Of a stretch of DNA of 64,000 nucleotides, positions 34,642 to 47,205 are shown in pieces. How positions within the stretch are numbered: the stretch's first letter is position 1; each line of letters opens with the position of its first letter. Both the position numbers and the translations under genes were made by a program. The DNA comes from Apostichopus japonicus (Eukaryota; Echinodermata; Holothuroidea; Aspidochirotida; Stichopodidae), in NCBI RefSeq assembly GCF_037975245.1, contig NC_092561.1:2454501-2518500 (forward strand), written 5' to 3'. The notes below the pieces were generated by a model. That model did no database searches, had not been told where the DNA came from, and saw only the letters and a program-made list of their open reading frames with translations.

Positions 34642-37600
34642 AGTTTGAAAATGTCAAGGTTGCATTTAATATTTAACGACTGGACCTTAAAGGTGGAGCT
34701 TTCAAACTAGGTTTGACAGGGGAAAACAGGTCACACTTAGCAATACATGACATTTATATTTTCTTGATGTAAAGTAATTGCTTTCAAACACACTTTACAT
34801 GATCAATCAATGGCTATTGTATACTGTACTAACAAATGTTGTGTAGCACAATTCCTTGAAACCTTTGAAGAAGGTTTGATATGAAAATAGCATTAAACTT
34901 TGTGTCTATTGTATATACTGCATTTTAAATGTAGTAGTGTTCACATGTTAGCACATTATTACTACTGTAGTCGACTAAGGGTTACAGTACCTAGAAGTTA
35001 AAACTGGATAAAAGTATGGGGCCAAATGGAGGGTTAGGGTGATATTTGAAGCGGGGGGGGGGGTGGAGTGGACGAATCTGTAAGGGGTGATGAATGGACG
35101 TGTGGACATTGCAGGGTTCTGACCTCCCTGAAGTTTAGGTAAGTTGAGAGAAAAAGTACTGTACAGTTAGTATGTACTGTACAGCTGTAGACTGTGCCAT
35201 GCCCTAATTAGCATATTCATGATATTCATGATGCATATTCATGATGCATACCTATACAGTTTGTGAACATATCACTTACAGTCTGCTGTTATAATATTCT
35301 TGCATAGCTCATGTTAACCTGCAGAGATTAACTGTGGTATATATTCATTAAAATGAAATCTATATAAATTATGATTTTTTATAATTTAATCATTTCTCCA
35401 CTGACAATGTTTGACTGTACCGTACTGTGCTGTACATACATACAGTACCTAAGTGTTATAAGTCTACAAGTACAAGAGATATATGTACAAAATTGCAGCA
35501 GGGCTACAGCTTAGGTAAACTGTATCTTGTTACGTAAATTACAAAATTATTGATTCTGTCACTTTGTGTGGCACAATAAGCAATGCTGGTTTATATACAC
35601 TGCTAACATACTGTATATTTACTTGTGTGAATTCAATAGGTCAGTTGCTGTTGTAGTTTACACTTTACACAGATTATATCATATATAGCTGGCTGTATGA
35701 CAATCCAGTATATATGAAATTAGTTTGCCTTTGAAAGTAAAAAATGTTACGCCTCATTAGCATGACAATAAATCGGTTTCTGATCGAAGAGCCGTTTCAT
35801 TTCACAAACATCACAGGCTGTCAACATTTTCTAATTAATAGACGAAGAATAAAAAATGGATTGCGGTTTTATCTTGACAAGGGCATCGATGTGAGTTGTT
35901 TATGCTGATCATCAGGAATTTAAAAAGATTGCTGCCAACACAGGTCGGTTAAATGATTTTCACGATTAAAAATGAAAGAAAGAAGACAGATAGGGGGTAC
36001 TACTTTTTCTGGCAGTTTTATGTATCATTCCAATATTTGGACGAAGAAACGCCAGATTTGTTTTAAACGGCCAATCAGGTAATAAAGTGGTCAACTTTTT
36101 AACCGAAGCTACAAACAGTCTAGCTGACATCATATTTACAATGCGGATAAAATGAGAAGTCTGTGCCTCTTAATTTGCTGCGCTCACAATATAAAGTTAT
36201 TGCTCGGGTGGCTATACTCTGTGAAATGTTAACATAATTGATCTTTTTTGCTTCAAAATTTATTTTGGGACTAAATGATCTACAGTACTCCTACCCTTAT
36301 TCCTTTTATATTTCTCAGTTAAATTTTTCTCAAAAAAGCCAAAGCCCCAAATCTTGTCTTTCTTTCTTTCAAAAAAAGTATTTTCACTTAATTCTTCGAT
36401 AAAAAAAAATGAATCAATGGCAATAGCCTACATAAATGCACACCCACATATGTGAGTATGACATAAAATTTGCAAAATGATGCGAAATTACTGTACCATT
36501 TCTCCCTTAATTTATTTCAATTTGATGTAGTCCTGAAAACGTTAATTGGATTTGAATAATAATTCTCTGTCGTCCTGCTTTACAATTTTTTTTTCACCAT
36601 CCTACGTGTCAAGTTGCCCCCATTAAATTATTCCATGCTTTAATTTCATATTTTTTCCCATCGTTGTGCTCATAATGCTTACCGTAGACTCGGTCTCCCT
36701 GTTCGGTTAAGACTCAGTTTACAGACAGACTATATAATTACAGCTTTCTTGAAAGCTTTTATAAAGCAAGCTTTTCAAATATTTGCAGAAGCTGTTAAGT
36801 AAAGAAAGACTGTCGGCATAAATTTCTTTATTGAAAATCTTGTGGGAAAAAATATTGAAATTGTGATAACGTTGCATGTTTACAGGTCGTCAGTAGAAGG
36901 GAGTGGGCAATTGAGAAGAAATTAAAAATACAAGTGAAGAAAAGAAAAAAAATTGTTATAAATATCTCAAAGTTTTATGTTGAGTTGGGTTGAAATTACT
37001 GTATGTATCATGCAAGCCATTTACCACATGGGCTGCGCTGTAACAAATTTGAAAAGGTTTATAGTAGAAAACTTTGGAAAACATCAAAACTTGTTTTAAA
37101 GCTTTAGCAAGGGTCAAGGGTCGGCAGAATAGATGGATTAAATTTACAAGATTTTTCCATTTTTCATGCATAGATACAGAATGGTTTGCCAAACTGATTA
37201 AAATCTAGGCTATGACTACTGTAAATGTTGGGTTTCTGAAGAACAAAACAGCTTTATCTGTCCATCTCTGAGTATTAACAGAGTTGTCAGGTACAGCCAT
37301 ACAGTCTATGGTACAGCCATTGGTACAACCTATGGTACAGCCATAGGGTGCTGCAGTTATTTATTTCGATGGGAAACCTGTCGATCAAACCTGGAGCCAT
37401 ATATGGCAACCAAGAAGCCTGTAAGCTCTATGTAAATGCCCAGGTATACTTTTTGATAAAAAAAAATTAAACTGAAAATTTGAAAAGTCACCGTACTCTT
37501 ACAAATAGATTTTCCTTTCACATTTGTATTTATATTTATCTGTTCAATTCTGGATCTCCATGGAAACTAAAATAAGTCACCTTGGTCTGTGAGAACTGTA
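34642..37600. other. Gene-poor region
   Basis: AT-rich sequence with a poly-G run at about 35050-35062, a short ATTCATGATGCAT repeat (35216-35252), and a stretch with complex sequence and no repeats at 35740-36130. No supported coding exon. Confidence 0.4.
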
Positions 37601-37800
37601 ATTCAACTGTAATTCAATTCAAGTGCTGTCTTAAAACTTGTCTTTTCTCTCAACTCTACTAGTTTTTGCACATTCAGCACGGGTCAGTAAAGCGCATTGA
37701 ACAAGTTTTTGTTTGAGTCTGCGCTATACAAAAACTAATTCTGATGATTCAATTTATTAATAAAAAAAAATGAGCAGCATTTATTTAAGCTGATCAACTG
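37600..37800 (+). mobile_element. 3' end of a CR1/L2-type LINE (or SINE sharing its tail)
   Basis: The frame reads FKCCLKTCLFSQLY, like the end of CR1/L2-clade ORFs, followed by the 3' UTR features GTAAAGCGCATTGAAC and TGCGCTATACAAAAACTAAT and an A-rich end. Truncated at the 5' side. Confidence 0.6.
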
Positions 37801-39699
37801 CATAAAATGAAAATTACTCGGTTAAGCTGAATTTGGCTTGGAAACATATATATGGTGTTACCGATCGGACTATTAAGAAACGAGCAGGAAAAACAGATAC
37901 AGTATATTCCTTGTTGAGTTTACGAAATACAGTGCTCGACTGGCAGTAAACTTTCTCCTGAACTCTACTGAACTTGAGAATCATTCTTTCCTTCGGTAGC
38001 ACTTCGAATATATACACTAATTCAATACCGGCGTTGGCTGTCAACAGCCACAAAGGGCCTCTAGAAAGTCTCCTTTGTAAATCGTTGACGGTAATTTAAA
38101 ACCCTGTGATTTAATTTTGACTGCGTGTGTTAGATGAAACGGCCCTTATAATTCCCAAGGTTTGGAGCTATTTGTGTGGAAACCCTAGAATGTGATGGAT
38201 ATTACATAGATGCACATGTGTTCTGCTGCCATGGTGACGAGGACGAAGGAATTGGATCGGAGAGATTGGCATATCAAAAATGGATGACATCAGACTTTCA
38301 AAGAACGACCCGTATGTCCTGGACTCCGACCACTATAGTTATGGACATTTGATATCAACTCGAGTAAAACATTGCTGGACATACAACAAGAAAGATAGTT
38401 TTCATTGATACTTTATAACTGCAGATTCTCCTAGATGTGAGGTTATATTCTTGAAAATTAATCTTCTTTTCCTGCATTAGGCCTTGGTGATCTTTAAAGG
38501 GACTGTATGGTGACAACAAAAATTGCTAGATGTTCTGAAATGGCCATAAAAATTAAAAATTGTAAAACAAAGTGTAAAAATATAGTTATAACTTTAATAT
38601 TTGCAGATGATAATACCATTGATGAGCATGGCAGTATGAAGAAGAAGAGAAGAAGAAGAAAAAGGAAAAATTACTAAGCAACTTTACACAAAAATATGAC
38701 CACAAAACGGTTGCCCTTTTGGCATTCCATGGTTTCCTTACAATAAATTCACTCATTTCCATTACAGAGGTTCCATAACTTAGAATTTCTGATTAATCTT
38801 CGGAGGGGTCAAAACATCCGACCGTAAACTTTCTAGAAAATCAGCGCGAAATGAGTCTTTTCAATTTTACAACTCAATTGTGTCTACAGATATAATTGAT
38901 TGATTTTCTGACAGTTCTTGGCCATGTGCGTTGATTTATGTACTAAATTTGACAGACGAATTTACTTCTAGGGAAATGTATGTACGCACCTACAGTACAG
39001 TAACTATCAAGCATGAATTGAGCTATAGCTTCCATATTAATCGCTGTATTAAGGATAATTACTTTGTACATTCTACAGTAAATGTTGCAACAATCATGGT
39101 CTATCGTTAGACTATTGTCACAAGAGTAACTAATAACAACTTAATTAATTGAGACCAATTACTGTATATGGTAATGAGGCTTGGCTTGCAGTGTTCATAT
39201 GTAATTTAAAAGTCCTGTGCTATTAAGGTACAGATGACTGTTGACATGCAGTATATATATCGATGTGTGCTTTCATTAACAGACAGCTGTCTAATCAGAT
39301 TCGTCACTGTCACATTCTGTCACAAAGTGTCACTAATTTCAACACACGTACAGTACCACTAACTCATATGAATTTAACATTGAAGGAGATGTGACATGCA
39401 GAAAAACCAATGACTATTTAAAGTCTAGATTAAGCAGCCACGTAAGGTGATCTGTGGAGCCACAATCCCATAGCAACCATCATGATTAGTCAGATGTATC
39501 TAGATACTGTAACTCTCATGAACAGCATCCCCCCTCCCCCAACTCACCACACCTTCCAAAGCCAGGAGACACAACCCCTACCCTCACTATTGGTCTACGT
39601 GATAAAGATCATTCATGTCAATCATGAACAACTTCCCAAAACAGCTACTGTAAGGAAGATCATACTCCATTCAGCAGATATCACAGGTTCATTGTTCCT

Positions 39700-40510
39700 C
39701 CACAGACAAGGCTGAAGACTTGATCAAGTCTAAATATGACATCATCGAGCCACATGTGCTTCATTCCTTTTATGTTTTCTTTCTTTATTACAATGTTGTT
39801 ATATTTTTTCTGTAATTTTGATGAGTTTTTGCAAACGATGAATGTAAATTCATTCATACTTAGTAAAGATTCCTAAATCCTATTGGTCCATTCAGGTCAG
39901 CTGACCGTGGTTAATCCTGTGAGTAACGCACGGTAAAGTTACGGGGCATCACTTTAATAAATCTTTGGTTATATGTAACCAAAAATGTTTTGTTTTATGA
40001 TTTTTCCCCCACACAAATGGTAGTGTATGAATGAACGGGGTTAATCAACGGTCTAGCGTGCGTTACTCACATGATTAATGCACTCCGGGTGTTAATGCTA
40101 TCGCTGGATGCACTCATTATCCCCCGATCGTGCATTAATCCTGTGAGTAAAGCACGCTAGACCGTTGATTAACCCCTTAATGTTGAACCTTTACATGTAT
40201 GGATGAAGACGTGATCAAGTCTAAATATGACATCATCAAATCACATCTTCTTCTCTATCCTTTTATGTTTTCTTTCTTTATTACAATGTTGTTATTTTTT
40301 TTCTGTAATTTTGATGAGTTTTTGCAAATGATGAATGTAAAATGTTGAACCTTTTACATGTATGGATGAAGACGTGATCAAGTCTAAATATGACATCATC
40401 AAATCACACCTTCTTCATTCCTTTTATGTTTTATTTTACGCTGCTTGTGTTTTATATGTAATGAAGATGGGTGTTTATTTTCTGTAATGGAGATGGGTTT
40501 TGCAAATGGT
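39700..40510. repeat. Three-copy repeat with a strong internal inverted repeat
   Basis: A unit of about 140 bp (GATCAAGTCTAAATATGACA, then TTTTATGTTTT.TTTCTTTAT) occurs at about 39720, 40208 and 40376. Between the first two copies lies an inverted repeat with 47-nt arms at 40037-40083 and 40130-40176, starting GGGGTTAATCAACGGTCTAG, with a third partial arm at about 39910-39940 (CTGTGAGTAACGCACGG). Confidence 0.85.
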
Positions 40511-40794
40511 GAATATATATATATTGAATCTCCTAACCTGATGATGGCTTTGGTTTCAGTCAATACTGTCAATCAATTTTAGATTTTTACCTTTGAAAAT
40601 ATGACAATAAAAACAAAGAGAAAGAAGGGAGATTTGAGATCCTAGTGGCATTATGATGACATCATAGATTTACAAAGTGATAGCTGCCAGAGGTGAGTTT
40701 TAATCGATGATATCTCCCAAATGGTTTAGAACTTCTGAATTAGCTGTTAGGAGAGGTGCTCAAGTTTCAAAAAGATCTCAGTCAAATGAACCAA

Positions 40795-41030
40795 CATTGA
40801 TGGTTGGGTTTGTTCGATTCAAATTATACCAGGACAGAGAAATATAGTCTATAAACTTTAAAGAAATATTTGCAAATGAACCAACAATGATTCAAATTAT
40901 ACCAGGACAGAGAAATATAGTCTATAAACTTTAAAGAAATGTTTGCAAATGAACCAACAATGATGGTTGGGTTTGTTCGATTCAAATTGTACCAGGACAG
41001 AGAAATATAGTCTATAAACTTTAAAAGAGA
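40795..41030. repeat. Three-copy tandem repeat (~75-110 bp units)
   Basis: The block ATACCAGGACAGAGAAATAT with AGTCTATAAACTTTAAA repeats at about 40826, 40898 and 40990; the intervening TTGCAAATGAACCAACAATG is shared. The overlapping minus-strand open frames are artefacts of the repeat. Confidence 0.9.
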
Positions 41031-41166
41031 TGTTTGCAATTAAAAACAATACATTTATGTTACATTCCATTAAATCTGTGGGTGACAAAATTTGTTTCTC
41101 TGGAATTAAAGTAAGATCATGCATAACTTGCTAACTAACATTTTTAACTCAAATTTGGAATCTTTT

Positions 41167-41275
41167 CAATTTAGAAAGTCATTTCAGACGGGAAAACCGT
41201 AGATTGCTCTTGGATGATTGCTAAGCCTCATTGCCTCAAATGCCACTGCTTTTATCCACTCGGCCACAGCACCGG
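41167..41275 (-). mobile_element. tRNA-derived SINE, internally deleted copy
   Basis: The minus strand begins GTGCTGTGGCCGAGTGGATA, matching the SINE at 63568, continues with GCAATGAGGCTTA, then jumps to the CCAAGAGC..TCTAC and GAAATGACTTTCTAAATT part. The B-box section present in the other copy is missing. Confidence 0.8.
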
Positions 41276-41330
41276 TAATCCCTTGGGCCTCGTTTACATT
41301 AGACCAAGAGCCCAGTGTTGAACCCTACGT

Positions 41331-41660
41331 TGGGTGTTAAATTTGTGGTGTAAAATATGGATCAAACCTTGAACCTCCTGATGTACTGGGAGGGCTGTAA
41401 GGAGGATCAGGCCCGTTCTAGGTGTCAAATTTATAATGTAAATGCAGCTTTGGGTTGACCCACTCCGACCCACTTGATGTACTGAGAGGGACGTAGGGAG
41501 GATCAGACCCTGTTCTAGGTGTCAAATTTGTAATGTAATTGCAGCTTGGGGTTGACCCACTCGGACCCACTTGATGTACTCAGAGGGATGTAGGGGGGAT
41601 CAGACCCCGTTCTAGGTGTCAAATTTATAATGTAAATGGAGCTTGGGGTTGACCTGGGAT
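41331..41660. repeat. Tandem repeat, ~96-bp unit, about 3.5 copies
   Basis: AGGTGTCAAATTT recurs at 41421, 41517 and 41614, each followed by AATGTAA and TTGGGTTGACC. A more diverged unit precedes them from about 41331. Confidence 0.9.
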
Positions 41661-42652
41661 CAGTGATGACCTTTAGTTTTTTGTTAGTCATATATCAAAA
41701 TATTTGAGCAAATATTATAAATGGCTTTGTCATCAAATATTACATAGCATATCTAAACTTGACTATGCATTGTTTTAATACTATTTCATACTCAAGCATT
41801 TAAGCCAAAAATACAGCAGTTTAAAGTTCATGTTAACAAAAAAAGAGAAAGTTGGAAATGTTTCTTGATTGCTGACTATTATACAGTGAATTACTGGAAA
41901 ATTAATTAATTCTTTTATAATCTAATGGATTTTTTTTAATCAGAGCTGTTGACTTATTTGCCAGTATAAACACTATAATGAGGATGTCATTTAACCCTGT
42001 TGCACCCTGACTGATCACTGATCCTTACTAAACTGGACCTTAGTTACGTAGAAAATCTTGGATAAAGTCAGGCATTGTCAAGGATGTACTCATCTGAAAA
42101 TCCGGCCTTTAGTAAGACTACCGTTCATTTTCCACCACTGCCCACTTCTTCACCTTTCAAGGTGATTAGTCTGGAAAGTTAGCCTGTGTTTTACGTTATC
42201 AATTCGCCAAGCCTAGCGAAGTAAACGAGTGTGGAAAAGTCACTTGCGCAGCTCAAATTTCCCGCGATCTACCGTGAGAGCCTATTAAATTATTTGAGGC
42301 AGGTAAACTGTTATGGCAGTGGTATTATAGGCGCAATTTCAAATGTTTTGACTATGATCGGCTGATGAAGATTTTGCCAATTTTAAGTTGTCTTGTCTCC
42401 AGTTGGGGGAGGGGGGGGGGGCGGGGAATTGAACATGTCCAGTCACCAGTCACTTTAACAAATCATTGGAAGGTAATTATACATGTGACCTTAGAACCTA
42501 GCACCATTCACGCTAACAGAATGCACATAATACTGTGCTTGCTTTATCAGTTGTTTGTTTAGTACCCAGCTATCAGTCATAACAGTTGAGTAGAGTGGGG
42601 GGGGGGGGGTTGGGTGACTAGTTTGGCAGTGTGTAGAGGGGGCTGTAGGTTG

Positions 42653-42660
42653 ATAAGTTG
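42653..42660. repeat. 8-bp target site duplication, left
   Basis: ATAAGTTG, repeated at 45923-45930 on the other side of the P-like element. Confidence 0.9.
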
Positions 42661-43254
42661 CAGAGCCTTATATAGAGAGAGTTGCGACAACTGAAATTTG
42701 GGCGCCATTTTGGGGCCAAATGGGCAACATACAGTATGTGTGGGAATGGACGTTCAGGTGGATAGGGGAATTTTTCGATGGCATTGTAGAAGTGTGAGCG
42801 GGATTCTGGGTTTTATTTTTGGCCTGATAATGTTGTGGTGCTTTTGGGCGCCGAGGCTGTGTAAGTAGGGCGTCGAGTGTTGAACGGGAGGGGGGGGGGA
42901 GGGATTGGCTGCGCTCAAGTTCAAGGGGATGAGGTTGGCACATTTGGAAGTCCAAATTCAACAGTTGATATTCTGGTACGGTAAAATTGTATTATGACTG
43001 GTTATATATCATATTGTAACACATATTGCACAGTTGCGGAATAATGTACATTCTTCCATTGTTGCCATGGTAACCAAACAAAGCCTGTGATTGGTCAAAA
43101 TTGGGATTAACTGTAACTTGAGCTAGCAATGGCTGATGAAGTTGATATTTGGACATGTGACTGGAACTGACATGTTGCACAGAATCATGAAGCTAGGTCT
43201 TTGAAAATTGGTTGCTATGGTAACTAAATGGACCAATCACATCAGGTTTGGGGC

Positions 43255-43395
43255 GATTACATCTGAATGTAATCGATTACGATTACTTGAGAATGTATGA
43301 TTACGATTACGATTACAGCCTAAAGTTGAAGTAATCGATTACGATTACATTGTAATGTAATCGTGATTACAATCATGATTACATTGTGGTTACTT
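43255..43395. repeat. GATTAC-rich cluster with TAATCGATTA palindromes
   Basis: Repeated GTAATCGATTACGATTAC strings on both strands inside the P-like element. It is a short-period repeat and also a dense array of TAAT/ATCGAT cores. Confidence 0.85.
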
Positions 43396-44900
43396 GCACA
43401 ATCCTCTGCATATCTGTTTAATATAACTCTCTGCCGGGAAATAGGGCAATGAAATAGGGCAAGGGAAGGGCATTTACAGTATATACGGACAAAATTGTGG
43501 AAGTATATCTAGAATTCCTACCAGGCATTACACATTTATGCCTTAACACGTTTAAGATGTGTAACCCATAAGTCCAGTAAAAAATACAATTTAAACAGAC
43601 AAAGAGTAAACAGACAAATACTAAAGTAAAACAAATGAAGATTTTCATGCAACACTTTATTTCAAATGTATGAAATACGAATAATAAATTGCAGCTGACA
43701 GGACTTTACCACCATAATATGATCCAAACTGGGTGCTGTAAGGAATTTACACTAATCTGGAACTCACATCGCAAATATATGGTATATGTGAGTAGGATAT
43801 TTCAGCGTTATGAGAACTAAGCTGCTGCTGGAATTTGAAAAGATCTACTTCAGAATATTTTTGTATGAGAGTCAGGCTTTTATCTACGAATTTTATGTCT
43901 AATAACTTGAAAAAGCTGCATCTATATACTATAGGATCCAAAAAGTCAGAAATTCTTCAAAATACCAATTGAGCCTCTATTACTAGGCATGGGCTTCTAT
44001 TATTAATGGATAAGGTAATCGTGACCAGACAACACCCCCCGGACAACCCCTCCCCCAACAGAAGCATAAATATGTTGTCAGAAGTCGAAAATTAGAGAAG
44101 TTTTCTTTTGGGGGGGATTGCTGGGGGGGGGGGTGAGTTGCCCGCCAACCATGGTAAAATGCTAGGCCTAGGCTCAGTCAAATTGAATTTCCTGGGTTAT
44201 GTCCTCTTTTGCTTGGAACTGCCCGGTTGTAAGAATGTGAATTAGGATCTGTATACCGTACCTATGTATGACATGGACAAACATGATTCCTGAGCCTAAT
44301 TTGGCCTATGGTTTTCAGTTGACTCTGTTAGTTTTACCTGCTACCCTCTAACAGGACACAATGTTCTAGGAAATATTTTTACCTAGCCTACAGTGATATT
44401 TTAGTAACCTAATTTTTCAATATTATTTCATAAAAGATAGTGGAGTTCTGGACCAGTTCAATTCAAATCATCAAGTGCAAAGCAGAATGATTAATCATTT
44501 CAATGGTCTGCCAGATCGCCATCCAAATTTTCATAAATAGTAATCCGAACAAGCTCATGACTCAATGGAGCCAAGCAGTTTTTCATTAGTGGGCTAGGCT
44601 AGCCCTTGGTGATTTGTATTGCACACTGTGCTTCGTAGATCCCCGATTTGTCTTGCCACGCTGGAGCCTTCAATTTAAGGAATATACCCACTAAACTTTG
44701 CAGAGATATTTTTATGCACCTTATAACAGATCTCATCCCAACATCGCAACTTTCTTGATCAGAACTTGTTAAAAATAGACCATTTTCATGCCTGAAATTT
44801 ATGCTGTTTTCTGTGATGTTAACTATGCGTGTATGTACACTGCACAGTGCACCATACATAGCTGTAAGGACTGTGTGGTGTAACCCACAGTCCTGGTTAT

Positions 44901-45558
44901 CAGGGATGTAAGTGCAGCCAAAAAAAACCCGGAAAACTATTCGGAGAAACCGGGGAAATGTCGTCCTAACGCATCCTACTCCTAGCTCTGAATACTTACG
45001 CACTATCGTCATGTTAGGCTAGCTCAAAAGTATATTAGCGCTCTAACACATCATACCCCTAGTTCTGACTACTTACACACTATCGTTATGTTAGGCTAGC
45101 TCCAAGTAACGAATACGTCGCAGCGAAATCCGGAATAAAAAACAGTCTCACATTTGAAAGCGATCACGAATATCGACTCTCATATGCGTATCCCGTAGAT
45201 TTACCCGCTCACAAATATCACAAGCGTTATTTCCGAAACTTATGTCGAGCACCAGCAGTTACGAATCAACGTGAATTAGGCAAGGTTTTTCAACGACAGA
45301 AATGAGCTATGGCGATTTGAAGTTCGCACGTACGCAACGATGTTCACATGGCACACACAATGTTGTACAGTGCAATGCGATGTGTAACAGGAAATGGTAT
45401 TTTGGTTGATCGATGAGTGAAAATTGAAGTTAGCTTGCTGCAACGGGCCAGGCATTTTTGCCGCGTTGTGTATTTGATATTTGTACAATTTTGTGGAACT
45501 TTATTGGAATTAAAAAAAAAACGGATTTCCGTAAAAATACGGAAGACTTACATCCCTG
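44901..45558. mobile_element. hAT-like non-autonomous transposon nested in the P-like element
   Basis: The 13-bp ends CAGGGATGTAAGT and ACTTACATCCCTG are inverted repeats. The flanks share TGGTTAT at 44894-44900 and 45559-45565 (7 bp exact; 8 bp with one mismatch, as expected for hAT). 658 bp with no recognised transposase. An internal segment of about 75 bp is duplicated (about 44968 and 45047). It lies about 70 bp past the THAP exon donor, within the presumed intron. Confidence 0.8.
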
Positions 45559-45630
45559 TGGTTATGGACTAGGCTAGGCCTAGTGTTACGAATCTTAGTT
45601 CATTGTACTAGGCCTAGGTGAAGTACTCAC

Positions 45631-45783
45631 ATCACAAAGTTTGTGATTGGAGTTCGCCTTCCAGTGAAGCCTGTTTACTTTTGCCTCCCATGTTTTCCTC
45701 CTATCTAGGTTTGTTGGGAATCTGAAAAGTTTTGAACCGTTTTCGGGACGATTTGAACAGCCCCACGCTGAACAGCCAGGCAT
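45631..45783 (-). CDS. THAP zinc-finger exon of the P-like transposase
   Basis: The translation starts MPGCSAWGCSNRPENGSKLF, then RFPTNLDRRKTWEAKVNRLH, and ends SNHKLCD (51 residues). It fits the THAP C2CH pattern: Cys4 and Cys9, the FRFP motif, Trp32, and Cys50; the final His would come from the next exon after the donor GAT followed by GTGAGT (45630 leftward). An upstream in-frame ATG at 45801 adds six residues. THAP domains bind DNA near transposon ends in P elements. It begins about 108 bp inside the right TIR, which is its natural place. The remaining transposase exons cannot be recognised in 42.7-44.9 kb, so the element may be a deletion derivative. Confidence 0.8.
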
Positions 45784-45930
45784 TTTGTGATGGCAGCGCA
45801 TATGCTGACTGCTCGAACGTACGTTGTTGCAGAATTAGTTGGCCCCAAAATGGTGCCATGAGGTCACGTGATCGAAAATTCCGGGACCCGAGTTGTCGCA
45901 ACTCTCTCTATATAAGGCTCTGATAAGTTG

Positions 45931-47205
45931 TAATCTAGCATAAATCGCTCTACTGTAGCTCTATGAAATAAATGAAAACACGTCAAAACTATACTACTGT
46001 AGTTACTGAGGTTATGATACAAATTACATTTTTGTGTTCTTTTTACATGTTTTCTTTAATTTTAATATGAAATTGTTTTGCTGTTTTAATTTAATTGTCC
46101 TCTAAGTCACTGTTTTCATATTTCATGAGTCCCTTTGAGTGATTCCTGTGTGCACTTTATCTTCACATACGAAGAACTGATATCCAATCCTTTCATCTCT
46201 TTCCTGTTTTGTGAGACGCCATCTTTGCGGAAAAATCTGAATGGCACACAATTTTATAGGACAATATCAAGCAGCTTATGTGAGCCTCCTCACAGGCAAA
46301 ATTAAAGTGCACCTTTATCTAAATTTAGATTAAAAAACAAGATGTGATTTTTTTTTATTTGATGCCGAAGGCAAAAGCAATCAATGGGATGGTGATTGTG
46401 CTCTGGTGGGTGAGTATGTTTAAATGTGTACATATTTAGACTGTGATGCCTTGGTTTATAAACAGGATGAGTCAAAATGTACATTGTGGTTGAACATTGG
46501 CATACTTTGTATGTAGCTCCACCTTTACTGAGTTCAAGAACACTTTTTTTCTTTGTGGAGGTGAAAGATTATTTGCCATCCACAGAGATTAAATTGTAGA
46601 AATGTTCTGTTTATACAGTAGCATTGAACTCTAACAGTAAAGTTTGGATGAACTCCAGTGGTAGATTTTGGAACAAAGAGGATGAAGGGTCATTGGGGTG
46701 GGTCTCTTTGCAAGAATTTTACCAATTGTTATAAGCAAAGCAGCTGTGCATATGTATAGGAGATATTTTAGTAGGGAATATAGTTTTCTGTGGAGGTCAA
46801 AAGTCAATATCTGCAAAAAACCTTATATAATCAATGCAACTGTAATTTAACTAAAGCCTGAACACATACAATTTTGGTCAATGGTTGTAATTTGAAAGTT
46901 TTGTTTTTGTGTATTTAATGATTTTCAAATGACCCAAAAATTGTGGCAAGAAACCATTAATCCTGTCGGCTTTCTGGTTTAATATGTAAAGATTCTCCAT
47001 CCTGTATGTATGCTTTTAAGTTTTACTAAACACTAATTTTAAACAATTTGTCAGTCTTCATGCAAAACTGATTTAAGCAAAGATTCTACAATTTACCATC
47101 AACATACACTTCTCTTTGAATCTCTGTACTAATATTACACTGTTCTATTTATGGCTCTATGCTATGATGTTGCTTTCAAACCAGTGTAGATACACACCTG
47201 CACCC
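45931..47205. other. Intergenic region
   Basis: AT-rich unique sequence. No coding exon, tRNA-like sequence or transposon end seen. Confidence 0.4.

Larger units (their letters stand above)
42661..45922 (-). mobile_element. P-element-like DNA transposon with intact TIRs and target duplication
   Basis: Terminal inverted repeats of 32 bp at 42661-42692 and 45891-45922 match at all positions by eye (outer end CAGAGCCTTATATAGAGAGA). They are flanked by the 8-bp direct repeat ATAAGTTG at 42653-42660 and 45923-45930. A 17-bp subterminal inverted repeat (42701-42717 and 45841-45857, one mismatch) lies inside. The element reads leftward from the right end, where a THAP exon begins. TIR length near 31 bp starting with CA, an 8-bp duplication, a subterminal repeat and a THAP domain are the hallmarks of the P superfamily. 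The catalytic RNase H-like part is not recognisable, and a hAT-like element is nested at 44901-45558. Minus that insertion it is 2604 bp. Matching TIRs suggest fairly recent movement, probably driven in trans. Confidence 0.88.

Noticed and set aside
44599-45012. 137-codon minus-strand ORF as transposase
   Set aside because: It crosses the boundary of the nested hAT-like insertion and shows no transposase motif.
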